Assembly (NCBI RefSeq): GCF_029688625.1
Contig: NZ_JARULC010000003.1
Coordinates: 124,001-188,000 of the forward strand
Direction: 5' to 3'
Origin: Qipengyuania marincola
GTDB lineage: Bacteria; Pseudomonadota; Alphaproteobacteria; Sphingomonadales; Sphingomonadaceae
DNA length: 64,000 bases
The position numbers and the translations under genes are program-made. The notes under the pieces are model-generated. The model made no database searches, was not told the DNA's origin, and saw only the letters and a program-made list of their open reading frames with translations. Shown here in pieces: positions 53,956 through 62,648 of the stretch. Positions within the stretch are counted from its first letter, which is position 1; each line of letters begins with the position of its first letter.

Positions 53956-54612
53956 TCACTCGGCGCGATCGACAGGCGGTGAGGCAGGAGCCGCGCTCAG
54001 CAGCATGTCGAGGCGGGCCAGTCGCTCCGCCAGAAGGGGGCGCCAGTCCGCATCCGCAGGCGCGTCGTCAAGCAGTTCGGCCCAAAGCTGCCGCGTCCGC
54101 TGCGGTTCCTCTGCACGCAGCCAGGCGAGCCCAAGGAAATAGGTCGGCGCCGGATTGCCGCCACCGGTCTCCTCACCGCGCGAGTAAGCATAGAGCGCCG
54201 CGGGGGTCAGCCGCCCCTCGGCATGCTCGACCAGCGAATTGCCCAGCGCCACCCAAGCCTCGGAGTCGTTCGGATTCTCGGTCAACGCATTCGAGAGGAA
54301 GCGCGCCGACTGATCGAACTGGCCACGCCGGGCGAAGGCATCGGCAGTTACGACGAAGCGCGACGGCAATGCACCGGCCGGGTAGAATTCGCGACGCGCC
54401 CTGACCATGGCCTCGCCCGAACCCGAAGTCTGTGCATCCACGGCCGCTCTAGGCGCGCCGGACTGGTCAGGCGATCCCTGCAATGCGTACCCTGCCAGTC
54501 CCAGCAGCATGGCCGTGCCGAACAGGGCCCAGACGCTGCGTGGCAGGCCAAGCAACGCCGCTGCCGCGACAAAGGTCAGTGCCGCCAGCAACAGGATGAC
54601 GACCCAGCTCAC
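53956..54612 (-). CDS. ccmI: CcmI-like TPR protein (cytochrome c maturation)
   Basis: A 218-residue protein with two N-terminal membrane spans and a TPR region (residues about 85-205: PSRFVVTADAFARRGQFDQSARFLSNALTENP as a TPR unit). In the usual systems CcmI (CycH) presents apocytochrome c to CcmF/CcmH. Here it is short, with only part of the usual C-terminal TPR set. The GTG start (54610-54612) overlaps the ccmH stop. Last gene of the ccm cluster. Confidence 0.78.
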   Translation of the reverse strand: MSWVVILLLAALTFVAAAALLGLPRSVWALFGTAMLLGLAGYALQGSPDQSGAPRAAVDAQTSGSGEAMVRARREFYPAGALPSRFVVTADAFARRGQFDQSARFLSNALTENPNDSEAWVALGNSLVEHAEGRLTPAALYAYSRGEETGGGNPAPTYFLGLAWLRAEEPQRTRQLWAELLDDAPADADWRPLLAERLARLDMLLSAAPASPPVDRAE

Positions 54613-55019
54613 GCGCTGCGCTTCCGCAGCCGACCGAACAATACTGCGCCGGCAAGGATTATCAGAAGCCCGGGGATGGCGAACAGCGGCCATGTGACCG
54701 CACTCACCTCGGGTTTGTAGCTGACATAATCGCCATAGCGGCTGGTCAGCCAGGCGCGCACATCTTCGGGCGCTTCGCCCGCGGCGATGCGGATACGAAC
54801 CTGATGGCGCATGTCGCCCGCCATGGGCGCATCGCTATCAGCGATGGATTGCGACTGGCACTTGAGGCAGCGCAGCGTTTCCATGAGCTCCTGCGCTGCG
54901 GCTTCCTGCGCCGGATCGTCCAGCTGTCGATAGGCGAAGGGCGCAGGCGGCATGGTATCCTGCGCCGCGAGAGGGGGCGCAAACAATAGCGCGAGAGCAA
55001 CGAAAATGAACCGCATCAT
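54609..55019 (-). CDS. ccmH: Cytochrome c maturation protein CcmH (CcmL-type)
   Basis: A 136-residue periplasmic thiol oxidoreductase anchored by one C-terminal span. Signal peptide MMRFIFVALALLFAPPLAAQ, then LRCLKC with the active cysteines C51 and C54, as in all CcmH N-terminal domains, and DMRHQVRIRIAAGEAPEDVRAWLTSRYGDYV. It reduces apocytochrome CxxCH cysteines. Start overlaps ccmG stop; two in-frame ATGs at 55019 and 55016 are possible. Confidence 0.94.
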   Translation of the reverse strand: MMRFIFVALALLFAPPLAAQDTMPPAPFAYRQLDDPAQEAAAQELMETLRCLKCQSQSIADSDAPMAGDMRHQVRIRIAAGEAPEDVRAWLTSRYGDYVSYKPEVSAVTWPLFAIPGLLIILAGAVLFGRLRKRSA

Positions 55020-55540
55020 CGCGCCGCCTCGAGTTCGCCAAGCAAGGTGGCGACATCATCCTCGCGAATATCGCCAATGTGCTGGTAGCGGATGTAGCCT
55101 CGCCCATCGATCACGAATGTCTCGGGCACGCCGGAAGAACCGATCGCCAGTTGCACCTCGGACAAATCGTCACGGGCGATCCGGCTGTAGGGGTTGCCGT
55201 GCCGGGCCAGGAATTGCGCGACGTCTTCCGGCCGGTCGCGGATGGCGATGCCGACGATCGGGACGCCGGCCTCTTTCAACCGTTCGAGCTGCGGTGCCTC
55301 GGCGATACAGGGCAGGCACCAGCTGGCCCAGATGTTGAGGAGCTTGGGCGTGCCATCCTGGAAATCGGTCGTCGCGGCGCCTTCCACGCCTCCGGTCGCG
55401 GGCGGAAGGTCGAAATAGGGCAAGGCCTCCCCGACCATGCGACTTTCGACGAAATCATCCTTCGGCTGCGTCAGCTGATAGGCGGCAAGGCCAAGGAAGC
55501 CCGCGAACAGGAACAGCGGCAGCCAGACCTTCCAGCTCAT
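55016..55540 (-). CDS. ccmG: Thiol:disulfide interchange protein CcmG/DsbE
   Basis: A membrane-anchored thioredoxin-like protein of 174 residues with one N-terminal span (7-23) and the active site WASWCLPC (C75, C78). The C-terminal SGVPETFVIDGRGYIRYQHIGDI is typical for CcmG. It supplies reducing power to CcmH. Overlaps ccmF stop and ccmH start by four bases each. Confidence 0.94.
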   Translation of the reverse strand: MSWKVWLPLFLFAGFLGLAAYQLTQPKDDFVESRMVGEALPYFDLPPATGGVEGAATTDFQDGTPKLLNIWASWCLPCIAEAPQLERLKEAGVPIVGIAIRDRPEDVAQFLARHGNPYSRIARDDLSEVQLAIGSSGVPETFVIDGRGYIRYQHIGDIREDDVATLLGELEAAR

Positions 55541-57492
55541 GCCAGCGCCTCCCGATCAGAGCGCCGTTCGACGATGCGCGCGGCGATACGACGGCGGCGC
55601 ACATCCGTGATTACCCGCCCGACGAGCGCCAGCGCCCCGCCCAGGGCGACCAGCAGGCCGCCATACCAGATCAGCGTCACGAAGGGTTTCCACCACAGGC
55701 GCAATTGCCAGCGGCCATCGGGCGAGCGATCGCCGATCACGGCATAAAGCTGGCCGTTCCAGCGGGTCGACAGGGCGCTTTCGGTCGTCTGCTGAGGAGG
55801 TGCCCAGAAGCGACGCGACTGTGGTGTAAGGGCGACGGGCTCGCTGCCGTCATAGCTTGCACTCAGCCGTCCCTCGAGCGCGGTCCAGTTCGGACCGGCC
55901 ACCGGGACGACATCGGAAAGTGTGACGCTCCACGGCCCGACCTGTGTCGTCTGGCCCGGCTCGATGGCGGCCAGCTTCTCGCGCGAAAAGGCGCTTTCGC
56001 TGGCCATCCCAAGCAGCGCCACTGCGATTCCGAAATGCGCGACGACCATGCCCCACGTAGCCAGTGGTACGCGCTTCAGGCTGCGACCGCGAAGGGGCAG
56101 AAAGCTGGCCACTGCGAGGCCGATGCCCAGGGCGAGGCCAAGCAAGGGCAGGATCGCCACATTGGCGACAATGCCGAAACCGATCAGCGCGACCAGAACC
56201 AGCGCCGCAAAAAGGGACAATTCGGGGCGGATGCGCTCAACCCGGTCCTGTCGCCAGCGCAGCAGGGGACCGATTGCCATGATGGCGAACATCGGCACCG
56301 CGAAAATCGCGCCGACCGGATTGAAATAGGGTGGACCGACCGAAACCCTCACGTCGAATGCCTCGGTCAGCAAGGGATACAGGGTCCCGAGAAGGACGAT
56401 TGCCAAGATCGCGCTCAGCATGACGTTATTGAAAACGAGTGCGCCTTCGCGGCTGGTCGCGTTGAACCGCTGGCCCTCGCTGATCGTGTTGGCCCGCAAG
56501 GCAAACAGGAGCAGCGCCCCTCCGATAAACAGCCCGAGCAGGATGAGGATGAATGTGCCCCGCTCCGGGTCGACCGCGAAGGCATGGACGCTGGTCAGGA
56601 TGCCCGACCGCACGAGGAACGTGCCGACCATGCTCATCGAGAAGGCGACCACGCCCAGCATGATCGTCCAGACACGCAGCGCATCGCGGCTGGCGAGCAC
56701 GCTGGTGGAATGCAGCAGTGCGGTGGCAGCAAGCCAGGGCATGAGCGATGCGTTTTCGACCGGGTCCCAGAACCACCAGCCGCCCCAGCCGAGCTCGTAA
56801 TAGGCCCAATAGGATCCCGCGACGATACCGAGGGTCAGGAACACCCACGCCCCGAGCACCCATGGCCGCATCGCACTGGCAAAGTCGGGGGTCACCTGCC
56901 GCGTGAGCAACGCACCGACCGCGAAGCTGAAAGCGACCGAAAGGCCGACATAACCCATGTAAAGCGTGGGCGGATGGAAGGCGAGGCCGATGTCCTGCAA
57001 CAGCGGATTGAGGCCCAGCCCCTCGGGTGCGGGCACGGGCAGGCGCTCGAACGGGTTCGAGCTGAGGATCAGGAAGGCATAGAAACCGAGTGCCACGAGA
57101 CCCTGTGCGCCGAGCGTGGCGTTCATGGTGCGATCCGGCAGCCGACGCTCGATCAGGGCGATAAGAGCCCCCGCAAGCGACATGACTGTCACCCACAGGA
57201 GCATCGACCCTTCATGGTTGCCCCAGGTGCCGGACAGCTTGAATACCAGTGGCTTGAGCGAATGCGAGTTGGCGGCGACCAGCTTCACCGAAAGGTCGGT
57301 AACCGCAAACAGCCAGAGCAGCATGGCGAAAGAAAAGCTCGCGAGCGCGCCCTGCACTATTGCGCTGGGCCGGACCAGCGCGGCGATCTCGCTCCCCTCT
57401 GCTGCGCGCAAGGCAAGAAAGCCGGACGCCATTTGCAGCGCGGCGAGCGCGGCGGCGAGCCACAGCGCGGCATGGCCGAGTTCCGCGATCAT
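55537..57492 (-). CDS. ccmF: Cytochrome c haem lyase subunit CcmF
   Basis: A 651-residue protein with about 14-15 spans and the WWD haem-handling motif GWGGWWFWDPVENASLMPW. Conserved histidines and the central FNNVMLSAILAIVLLGTLYPLL region fit CcmF. With CcmH and CcmI it attaches haem to apocytochrome. Start overlaps the ccmE stop. Confidence 0.96.
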   Translation of the reverse strand: MIAELGHAALWLAAALAALQMASGFLALRAAEGSEIAALVRPSAIVQGALASFSFAMLLWLFAVTDLSVKLVAANSHSLKPLVFKLSGTWGNHEGSMLLWVTVMSLAGALIALIERRLPDRTMNATLGAQGLVALGFYAFLILSSNPFERLPVPAPEGLGLNPLLQDIGLAFHPPTLYMGYVGLSVAFSFAVGALLTRQVTPDFASAMRPWVLGAWVFLTLGIVAGSYWAYYELGWGGWWFWDPVENASLMPWLAATALLHSTSVLASRDALRVWTIMLGVVAFSMSMVGTFLVRSGILTSVHAFAVDPERGTFILILLGLFIGGALLLFALRANTISEGQRFNATSREGALVFNNVMLSAILAIVLLGTLYPLLTEAFDVRVSVGPPYFNPVGAIFAVPMFAIMAIGPLLRWRQDRVERIRPELSLFAALVLVALIGFGIVANVAILPLLGLALGIGLAVASFLPLRGRSLKRVPLATWGMVVAHFGIAVALLGMASESAFSREKLAAIEPGQTTQVGPWSVTLSDVVPVAGPNWTALEGRLSASYDGSEPVALTPQSRRFWAPPQQTTESALSTRWNGQLYAVIGDRSPDGRWQLRLWWKPFVTLIWYGGLLVALGGALALVGRVITDVRRRRIAARIVERRSDREALA

Positions 57493-57980
57493 TCGATGCC
57501 GACCGTCGTCTCTTCGGTCACTTCGGCGACCTGACGCTGGCTCATACCCTCAAGCTCGCGCGGGACATAATTCTCGTCGTGCTTGGCGAGGAGATTGTCG
57601 GCGACGAATGTCCCGTCGGCGGCGAGGCGGCCCTCGGCGACGACGCCCGAACCTTCGACGAAAAGGTCGGGCGCGATCCCGCTGAACTGCACGGGAATGC
57701 GAGACCCGTCATTGCCGGTAACCGCGAAACGCAAGGTCACGCCATCCGGATCGGTAGCCAGCGAGCCCTGCTCGACCATCCCGCCGAGGCGGACAGCCTG
57801 GCCCACCTCCGGCGGGTCGGCTTGCATCTGCTCGGGCAGGTAGAAATAGTTCGCCTGATTGCGCAGCGCATAGGCGGCCAGCAAGCCCGCCCCGATCAGT
57901 GCGATCAGGGCGATCACGATCAGCACGAGTCGCTGATGCTTGGGCTTCAACCGGGAGCCGTTGTGAGCAGGATGGTTCAT
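57489..57980 (-). CDS. ccmE: Haem chaperone CcmE
   Basis: A 163-residue membrane-anchored protein with one N-terminal span and an OB-like beta-barrel; it carries haem covalently on His134 in LLAKHDENYVP. The start at 57980 overlaps the ccmD stop as ATGA. Upstream in-frame codons lie in ccmD and were rejected. Confidence 0.95.
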   Translation of the reverse strand: MNHPAHNGSRLKPKHQRLVLIVIALIALIGAGLLAAYALRNQANYFYLPEQMQADPPEVGQAVRLGGMVEQGSLATDPDGVTLRFAVTGNDGSRIPVQFSGIAPDLFVEGSGVVAEGRLAADGTFVADNLLAKHDENYVPRELEGMSQRQVAEVTEETTVGIE

Positions 57981-58117
57981 TTTCGTCGCGAGCGTTCGCG
58001 CCGCATCTCGGCGCGCTTCATATCGATCCACGCCCACATAATCATCGCAAGCGTAGCTACAATACCGATGGCATAGGCCGCCACGACGAAATCCCACTGG
58101 TCGAGCATCTCGCGCAT
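57977..58117 (-). CDS. ccmD: Haem exporter protein CcmD
   Basis: A 46-residue single-span protein (MREMLDQWDFVVAAYAIG..., span at about residues 11-31) with a positively charged tail (RRERSRRK). Position between ccmC and ccmE and the shape identify it. It starts at the base where the ccmC TGA ends (TGATG) and overlaps ccmE (ATGA). Stabilises the CcmC-CcmE-haem complex. Confidence 0.88.
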   Translation of the reverse strand: MREMLDQWDFVVAAYAIGIVATLAMIMWAWIDMKRAEMRRERSRRK

Positions 58118-58839
58118 CACGCCGCCTCGCTCGCCTTGCGACGCAAGCGCGCTTCGGCCTGGATATCGGCGAGCAAAGCGCGCATCCGTGCCAGGATCAC
58201 GCCGCCGAAGATCAGCGAGAAGCCGACGACCGCGACGAGCAGCGGGACGAGATAGACCCCGTCGATCGCGCTCTTGCCCAGCGTGATGCTGGGTGGCTGG
58301 TGGAGCGAGTTCCACCACACGACGCTGCGGTTGATGATCGGAATGTTGACCGCCCCGACCAGGCCGAAGATCGCCGGGATGCGCGCGCTCACGCCCTCGC
58401 GCTCTGCTGCCTGCGCCAGCGCGATATAGGCAAGGTAGAGAAACGCCAGCACCAGCATGCTGGTCAATCGGCCGTCCCACACCCACCAGGTCCCCCAGGT
58501 CGGTCGGCCCCAGATCGATCCGGTGACGAGGCAGATGACGGTAAAGACGAGGCCCGGGACCGCAGCCGCCCGGGCCGCCAGCGCAGCCAGCGGATGCCGC
58601 CACACGAGAAAGACGAGGCTGGCGATGGCGATGGTGGTCCAGCCGCCCATGCCGAGCCAGGCGGCCGGTACGTGAAGGAAGATGATACGAACGGTTTCGC
58701 CCATGAGCCGGTCGGGCGGCACCTGCGTCAGGCCCCACCAGATCGCCGCCGCCGACACCACGAGGCCGCCAGCGAGCAAAGCCGGAGTCAGCCAGCTGGC
58801 GAGCGCGAGGAACCGTTTGGGATTGGCGAAGCCGTGCAT
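58117..58839 (-). CDS. ccmC: Haem exporter protein CcmC
   Basis: A 240-residue, six-span protein with the tryptophan-rich haem motif WGTWWVWDGRLTSML. It hands haem to CcmE. First gene of the ccm cluster; ccmA and ccmB, which usually precede it, are not in this window on either strand. Confidence 0.96.
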   Translation of the reverse strand: MHGFANPKRFLALASWLTPALLAGGLVVSAAAIWWGLTQVPPDRLMGETVRIIFLHVPAAWLGMGGWTTIAIASLVFLVWRHPLAALAARAAAVPGLVFTVICLVTGSIWGRPTWGTWWVWDGRLTSMLVLAFLYLAYIALAQAAEREGVSARIPAIFGLVGAVNIPIINRSVVWWNSLHQPPSITLGKSAIDGVYLVPLLVAVVGFSLIFGGVILARMRALLADIQAEARLRRKASEAA

Positions 58840-58898
58840 GATGTAAGCCGTGCGCGCGCTTTTACAGCCGTGCGGCTGACCCGCAAGTGAAGATGAGC

Positions 58899-59966
58899 CT
58901 AGCCGCGACCGATCAGGCGTTGTGCCATGCGGTCGGCCACCTGATCGGGCGAGGCACCATTGGCCGCGCTCTCGTTCCAGATTTCCTCGAGTCTGCCCGG
59001 AATCAGGGCGATCCGCTTGCGCACTTCGTTGATATCGCAGGGCGCCTGGTCATTGCGACACAGATATTCGAGCGTGACCGAGATGATGCCGCCGGCGTTG
59101 ATGACATAGTCGGGCGCATAGAGGATGCCGCGCTCGGCCAGCATCGGGCCGTGTTCGGGCCGGCGCAACTGGTTGTTCGCGCCGCCAGCGACGATCTGGC
59201 AATCGAGGCGCGCAATGCCCTCGTCATCGAGGATCGCGCCCAGCGCATTGGGGCTGAACACATCGCAGGCGACCGACATGATCGCTTCGGGAGCCGCGAC
59301 CGAGGCGTCCAGTTCGCGTGCCAGAGCCTCAGCCCTGCCCTCCTGCATGTCGGACAGGGTGAGCTGCGCGCCTTCGCGCGCCAGCAGCCGGGCAACCCCG
59401 CCACCGACGCTTCCGGTTCCCTGGATCGCGACATGGACGCCCTCGACACTGTCCTTGCCGAGCTTGTAGGCGACCGCAGCCTTGATGCCGAGGAAGATGC
59501 CGAGCGCGGTAAACGGGCCCGGGTCACCGCCCGCCGCTTCGTCGCCTTCGACCGGCAGGCCCGACACATACTGCGTCCGCTGCGCCACGGCAGCCATGTC
59601 GGCTTCCGAAATGCCCACATCTTCCGCCGTCACATATCTTCCGCCCAGTCCTTCGACAGCGTCAGCAAAGGCGACAAGCATTTCGGGCGTCTTGTTCTTG
59701 TCGGCATCGGCTACGATGACCGCCTTGCCGCCGCCCATCGGGAGGCCGGCCATGGCATTCTTGTAGCTCATCCCGCGCGACAGGCGCAGCGCATCGCGCA
59801 TCGCATCGCCCGGCTCGGCATAGTGCCAGAAGCGTGTGCCGCCCGCGCCGGGGCCGAGATGGGTGGAATGAAGCGCGATGATTGCGGTCAGCCCGCTCTT
59901 CGGGTCACGGACGAAATGCACGAGTTCGTGATCGTCGTAATCCGCTTCGGTCCAGAATGCCGTCAT
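58899..59966 (-). CDS. Glu/Leu/Phe/Val-family amino-acid dehydrogenase (leucine dehydrogenase-like)
   Basis: A 355-residue NAD-dependent dehydrogenase. The catalytic domain has GPGAGGTRFWHY, LSRGMSYKNAMAGLPMGGGKAVI (catalytic Lys in the GGGK region) and TAEDVGIS; the Rossmann domain has IQGTGSVGGGVA. Size and motifs are closest to leucine/phenylalanine dehydrogenases rather than glutamate dehydrogenase. It oxidatively deaminates branched-chain or aromatic amino acids. Start at 59966 chosen; longer frames run into tRNA-His. Confidence 0.88.
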   Translation of the reverse strand: MTAFWTEADYDDHELVHFVRDPKSGLTAIIALHSTHLGPGAGGTRFWHYAEPGDAMRDALRLSRGMSYKNAMAGLPMGGGKAVIVADADKNKTPEMLVAFADAVEGLGGRYVTAEDVGISEADMAAVAQRTQYVSGLPVEGDEAAGGDPGPFTALGIFLGIKAAVAYKLGKDSVEGVHVAIQGTGSVGGGVARLLAREGAQLTLSDMQEGRAEALARELDASVAAPEAIMSVACDVFSPNALGAILDDEGIARLDCQIVAGGANNQLRRPEHGPMLAERGILYAPDYVINAGGIISVTLEYLCRNDQAPCDINEVRKRIALIPGRLEEIWNESAANGASPDQVADRMAQRLIGRG

Positions 59967-60016
59967 CGCGCAATTGCCCCTGCAAGCTGAGCTGGGCGGT
60001 TTCATCAGGGGGAAGA

Positions 60017-60094
60017 TGGGGCGATCGAGGGGTCTCGAACCCCCGACCTCCGGTACCACAAACCGGCGCTCTAACCAACTGAGCTACGATCGCC
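60017..60094 (-). tRNA. tRNA-His (anticodon GTG)
   Basis: Cloverleaf on the minus strand with acceptor GCGATCG paired to CGATCGC, plus the extra G at position -1 facing C73 that is special to tRNA-His, D-arm TAGCTCAGTTGGTTAGAGC, anticodon stem CCGGT/ACCGG with loop TTGTGGT (anticodon GTG), T-arm GGGGGTTCGAGACCCC, and encoded CCA. Confidence 0.95.
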
Positions 60095-60285
60095 ATAACC
60101 CCCGGAACCGCCCGGGAAGGGGGCCTGATACGCCTGCGCTCCGGGCCGTCAACCCGTCTTGCGAGGCGGGGAGCGCCTGTTGCACAACAAGCCGCGATTG
60201 GGAAGTGAAAAAGCGCAAGGCTGGCCCATACGGCAACTTTATTACGCAGCTTGCGAAGCGTCTGCAGCGAGTCCATCTTTTGCGC

Positions 60286-60921
60286 ATGACGGGAAGTGGC
60301 GAATCTTCGGCAGCAAGGCTCCTGGATCATCCTGGCCTCCAGCGGGTGCCGAACGACAAGGTCGAATTGTTCCAGCTGCGCGACTTCGTGAGCGCGGACC
60401 TGCGCGCCGAATTGATCCGGCTGATCGAACAGGATCGACGCCCCTCGACCCTGGCCGATGCGGGAGACGATCATTACTTCCGCACGAGCGAAACCTGCGA
60501 TCTCGCCGCGGACGAGCCGGCGGTGCAGGAACTGGAAGCGAAACTCCACGCCCTCAACGGCATAGACCCGGCCCATGGCGAGCCGCTGCAGGGACAGCGC
60601 TATGACGTGGGCCAGGAGTTCAAGCCGCACTGCGACTATTTCAATCCCGGCGGGCAGGACTGGGAGCGATATTGCTCGGTCGCAGGCCAACGCACCTGGA
60701 CGTTCATGATCTATCTCAACGACGTCGAGGCAGGAGGTGCTACCCGGTTCAAGGCGGTGAAGAAGACATTTCAGCCGGAAGCCGGCAAACTGCTTTGCTG
60801 GAACAACCGGCGCCCGGACGGTCGGGAGAACCCGAACACGATTCACCATGGGATGAAAGTGCGCAAGGGCGTCAAATATGTGATAACCAAATGGTATCGC
60901 GAGAAAGAATGGGGATGGTGA
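60286..60921 (+). CDS. Prolyl 4-hydroxylase-like 2-oxoglutarate/Fe(II) oxygenase
   Basis: A 211-residue oxygenase with the iron-binding HxD in FKPHCDYFNPGG, the distal His in NTIHHGMKV, and the 2-oxoglutarate-binding Lys in KGVKYVITKWYRE. The fold is P4Hc-like (LRDFVSADLRAELIRLIE in the N-terminal half). Substrate unknown; bacterial members hydroxylate proline in EF-Tu or other proteins. Its stop shares one base with the next gene's ATG (TGATG). Confidence 0.9.
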   Translation: MTGSGESSAARLLDHPGLQRVPNDKVELFQLRDFVSADLRAELIRLIEQDRRPSTLADAGDDHYFRTSETCDLAADEPAVQELEAKLHALNGIDPAHGEPLQGQRYDVGQEFKPHCDYFNPGGQDWERYCSVAGQRTWTFMIYLNDVEAGGATRFKAVKKTFQPEAGKLLCWNNRRPDGRENPNTIHHGMKVRKGVKYVITKWYREKEWGW

Positions 60922-61238
60922 TGGCCGACTACAGCGACCTTTCCGAACAGCTGCAGGCGCGGCTCGCGCGGTTGCTTGAACGTGCCGGGGTGATCGAGGA
61001 TGACCTGCGCTACCCGCTCGATGCGGACTCGAGCGAACAGGCCGTCGACCTTGCGAATGACGAGGCCCTGGAAGGTGTCGACGAGATCTTGCGGCAGGAG
61101 ATCGCGCAGGTCCGGATGGCGCTGCTGCGGATCGAGAACGGAACCTATGGCACGTGCAGTCAATGCGGCAAGGACATCTCCCGCGCGCGTCTGGAAGCCC
61201 GCCCTATCGCGACCCGGTGCATCGACTGCGCGGCATAG
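60921..61238 (+). CDS. DksA/TraR-family zinc-finger protein
   Basis: A 105-residue protein with coiled-coil N-terminal half (LSEQLQARLARLLERAGVIEDDL) and C-terminal zinc finger GTCSQCGKDI...ATRCIDCAA (two CxxC pairs). DksA-type proteins act on RNA polymerase with ppGpp; shorter TraR-like forms act alone. The DxxDxA tip motif is not obvious. Coupled to the oxygenase gene upstream. Confidence 0.9.
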   Translation: MADYSDLSEQLQARLARLLERAGVIEDDLRYPLDADSSEQAVDLANDEALEGVDEILRQEIAQVRMALLRIENGTYGTCSQCGKDISRARLEARPIATRCIDCAA

Positions 61239-61245
61239 GATCGGA

Positions 61246-61785
61246 ATGAACCGAGGGCACGTAGAGGCGGTACATCTGGCCGCCGAGCACGAGTTTTCCA
61301 AGGCCACCCGCGACTCGATCGAGATCGTAGCCGGGATTGGAGTCCGCGGAGATGCCCATGCCGGTGAGAAGGTGCAGCACCTTTCACGCGTCAGGGTCGA
61401 TCCTTCGCAGCCCAACTTCCGCCAGGTTCACCTTATCCCTTGCGAGCTTTTCGATGAATTGCGCGAGCGTGGCTTTGCGCTGCTGCCCGGCCAGCTCGGC
61501 GAGAACATCTCTACGCGGGGCATCGATCTGCTGCGCCTCGGTCGCGATGACAAGCTGCGGATCGGCGATGTCGTCTTGCGCGTGACCGGATTGCGCAATC
61601 CTTGCGCACAAATCGAAGCATTCAAGCCGGGTTTGCTCAAACACCTTGTGTTCCAGGAAAAGGGACAGGTCGTGCGCAAGGCAGGCATCATGACGACGGC
61701 CGTAACGGGCGGCATCGTTCGCGCAGGCGATACCATTCTCCTCGAACGAGCGTCCGGCGAGCGGATTCCACTCGACAGGGTCTGA
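61246..61785 (+). CDS. MOSC-domain protein
   Basis: A 179-residue protein with the MOSC core: GVRGDAHAG, QVHLIPCELFDEL, LGENISTRGIDLLRL, and the conserved Cys in LRNPCAQIEAF. MOSC domains bind molybdenum cofactor or transfer sulfur; stand-alone forms (YiiM-like) reduce N-hydroxylated bases. ATAGGA precedes the ATG. It follows the DksA-like gene by seven bases. Confidence 0.9.
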   Translation: MNRGHVEAVHLAAEHEFSKATRDSIEIVAGIGVRGDAHAGEKVQHLSRVRVDPSQPNFRQVHLIPCELFDELRERGFALLPGQLGENISTRGIDLLRLGRDDKLRIGDVVLRVTGLRNPCAQIEAFKPGLLKHLVFQEKGQVVRKAGIMTTAVTGGIVRAGDTILLERASGERIPLDRV

Positions 61786-61792
61786 CGAAAAA

Positions 61793-61824
61793 GGGCGGCC
61801 CCGCAAGACCGCCCCTTCGTGTTT
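61793..61824. terminator. Terminator between convergent MOSC gene and rpmE
   Basis: Core stem GGGCGG / CCGCCC flanked by A-run and CTTCGTGTTTT. The arms are offset by one bulged base, so it is moderately strong. Confidence 0.55.
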
Positions 61825-61846
61825 TGTCGCGACTGGCGCGGATCGC

Positions 61847-62074
61847 TCAGTTCTTCTTGAGCGAAAGTCCGCCGAAGCGCTTGTTGAAGGCTGCCACGCG
61901 GCCGCCTTCCTGAAGCTGCTGCTTGCCGCCGGTCCATGCCGGGTGGCTGGTGGGGTCGATTTCAAGCGTCAGCGTATCGCCTTCGCTGCCCCAGGTCGAG
62001 CGCGTCTGGAATTCGGTGCCATCGGTCATCTTGACCGTGATCATGTGGTAGTCGGGGTGCCCTTCGGCCTTCAT
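61847..62074 (-). CDS. rpmE: 50S ribosomal protein L31 (zinc-free form)
   Basis: A 75-residue ribosomal protein with the L31 pattern [22 protein letters not shown] and HPAWTGG. It has no cysteine at all, so it is the C-minus form that does not bind zinc. This is the usual single L31 type of many alphaproteobacteria. AAAAGGACGAAT precedes the ATG. Confidence 0.95.
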   Translation of the reverse strand: MKAEGHPDYHMITVKMTDGTEFQTRSTWGSEGDTLTLEIDPTSHPAWTGGKQQLQEGGRVAAFNKRFGGLSLKKN

Positions 62075-62167
62075 GATATTCGTCCTTTTAGCTTCGGAAC
62101 GGTACCGACCGGTCCAGCTGTGATGGGAAAGGCGCGCGCATAGCGACGAGCGCCGATATTGGCAACC

Positions 62168-62626
62168 TTATTCGGGTGCGTCGGCGATCATCGCGGTGAA
62201 GTTGACCTCGCAGGTCACCTTGCCATCGACCGAGGCCTCGCCCGCAAACTTGCAGACCCGCGCGCGCTTCTGGACGAACTCCGCCTTGAGGTCGAGCAAC
62301 ACGCCCGGTGTCACGGGACTACGGAACTTGGCGTTCTCGATCGCCATGAAATAGACGAGCTTGCCGGAGCCTGCGAGGCCGAGGCTTTCCACTGCGAGCA
62401 CGCCGGCGGCCTGCGCCAGCGCCTCGATCTGGAGGACGCCCGGCATGATCGGCGCGCCGGGAAAATGCCCCTGGAAGAAGTCCTCGTTGAAGCTGACCGC
62501 CTTGATCGCGTGGATGCGCTCGTCGACGACCAGCTCTTTCACGCGATCTACGAGGAGCAGGGGATAGCGATGCGGGAGGCGCTTTAGCACCTCGACGATA
62601 TCGAAACCGGTGTCCGTCTCGCTCAT
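62168..62626 (-). CDS. fabZ: 3-hydroxyacyl-ACP dehydratase FabZ
   Basis: A 152-residue hotdog-fold enzyme that removes water from 3-hydroxyacyl-ACP. The catalytic His and the hydrophobic turn are in [22 protein letters not shown], with Glu in the helix after it; [12 protein letters not shown] is the classic opening. It lies after the OmpH-like gene in the bamA-ompH-fabZ order, the usual alphaproteobacterial envelope/lipid A operon (lpxD may be missing or elsewhere). Confidence 0.96.
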   Translation of the reverse strand: MSETDTGFDIVEVLKRLPHRYPLLLVDRVKELVVDERIHAIKAVSFNEDFFQGHFPGAPIMPGVLQIEALAQAAGVLAVESLGLAGSGKLVYFMAIENAKFRSPVTPGVLLDLKAEFVQKRARVCKFAGEASVDGKVTCEVNFTAMIADAPE

Positions 62627-62648
62627 GCCCTGTTTCCCCGTTGGCGGA

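Noticed and set aside
55705-57534. 609-codon frame opposite ccmF
   Set aside because: Antisense shadow with low-complexity Glu/Gln/His/Arg composition; ccmF is certain.
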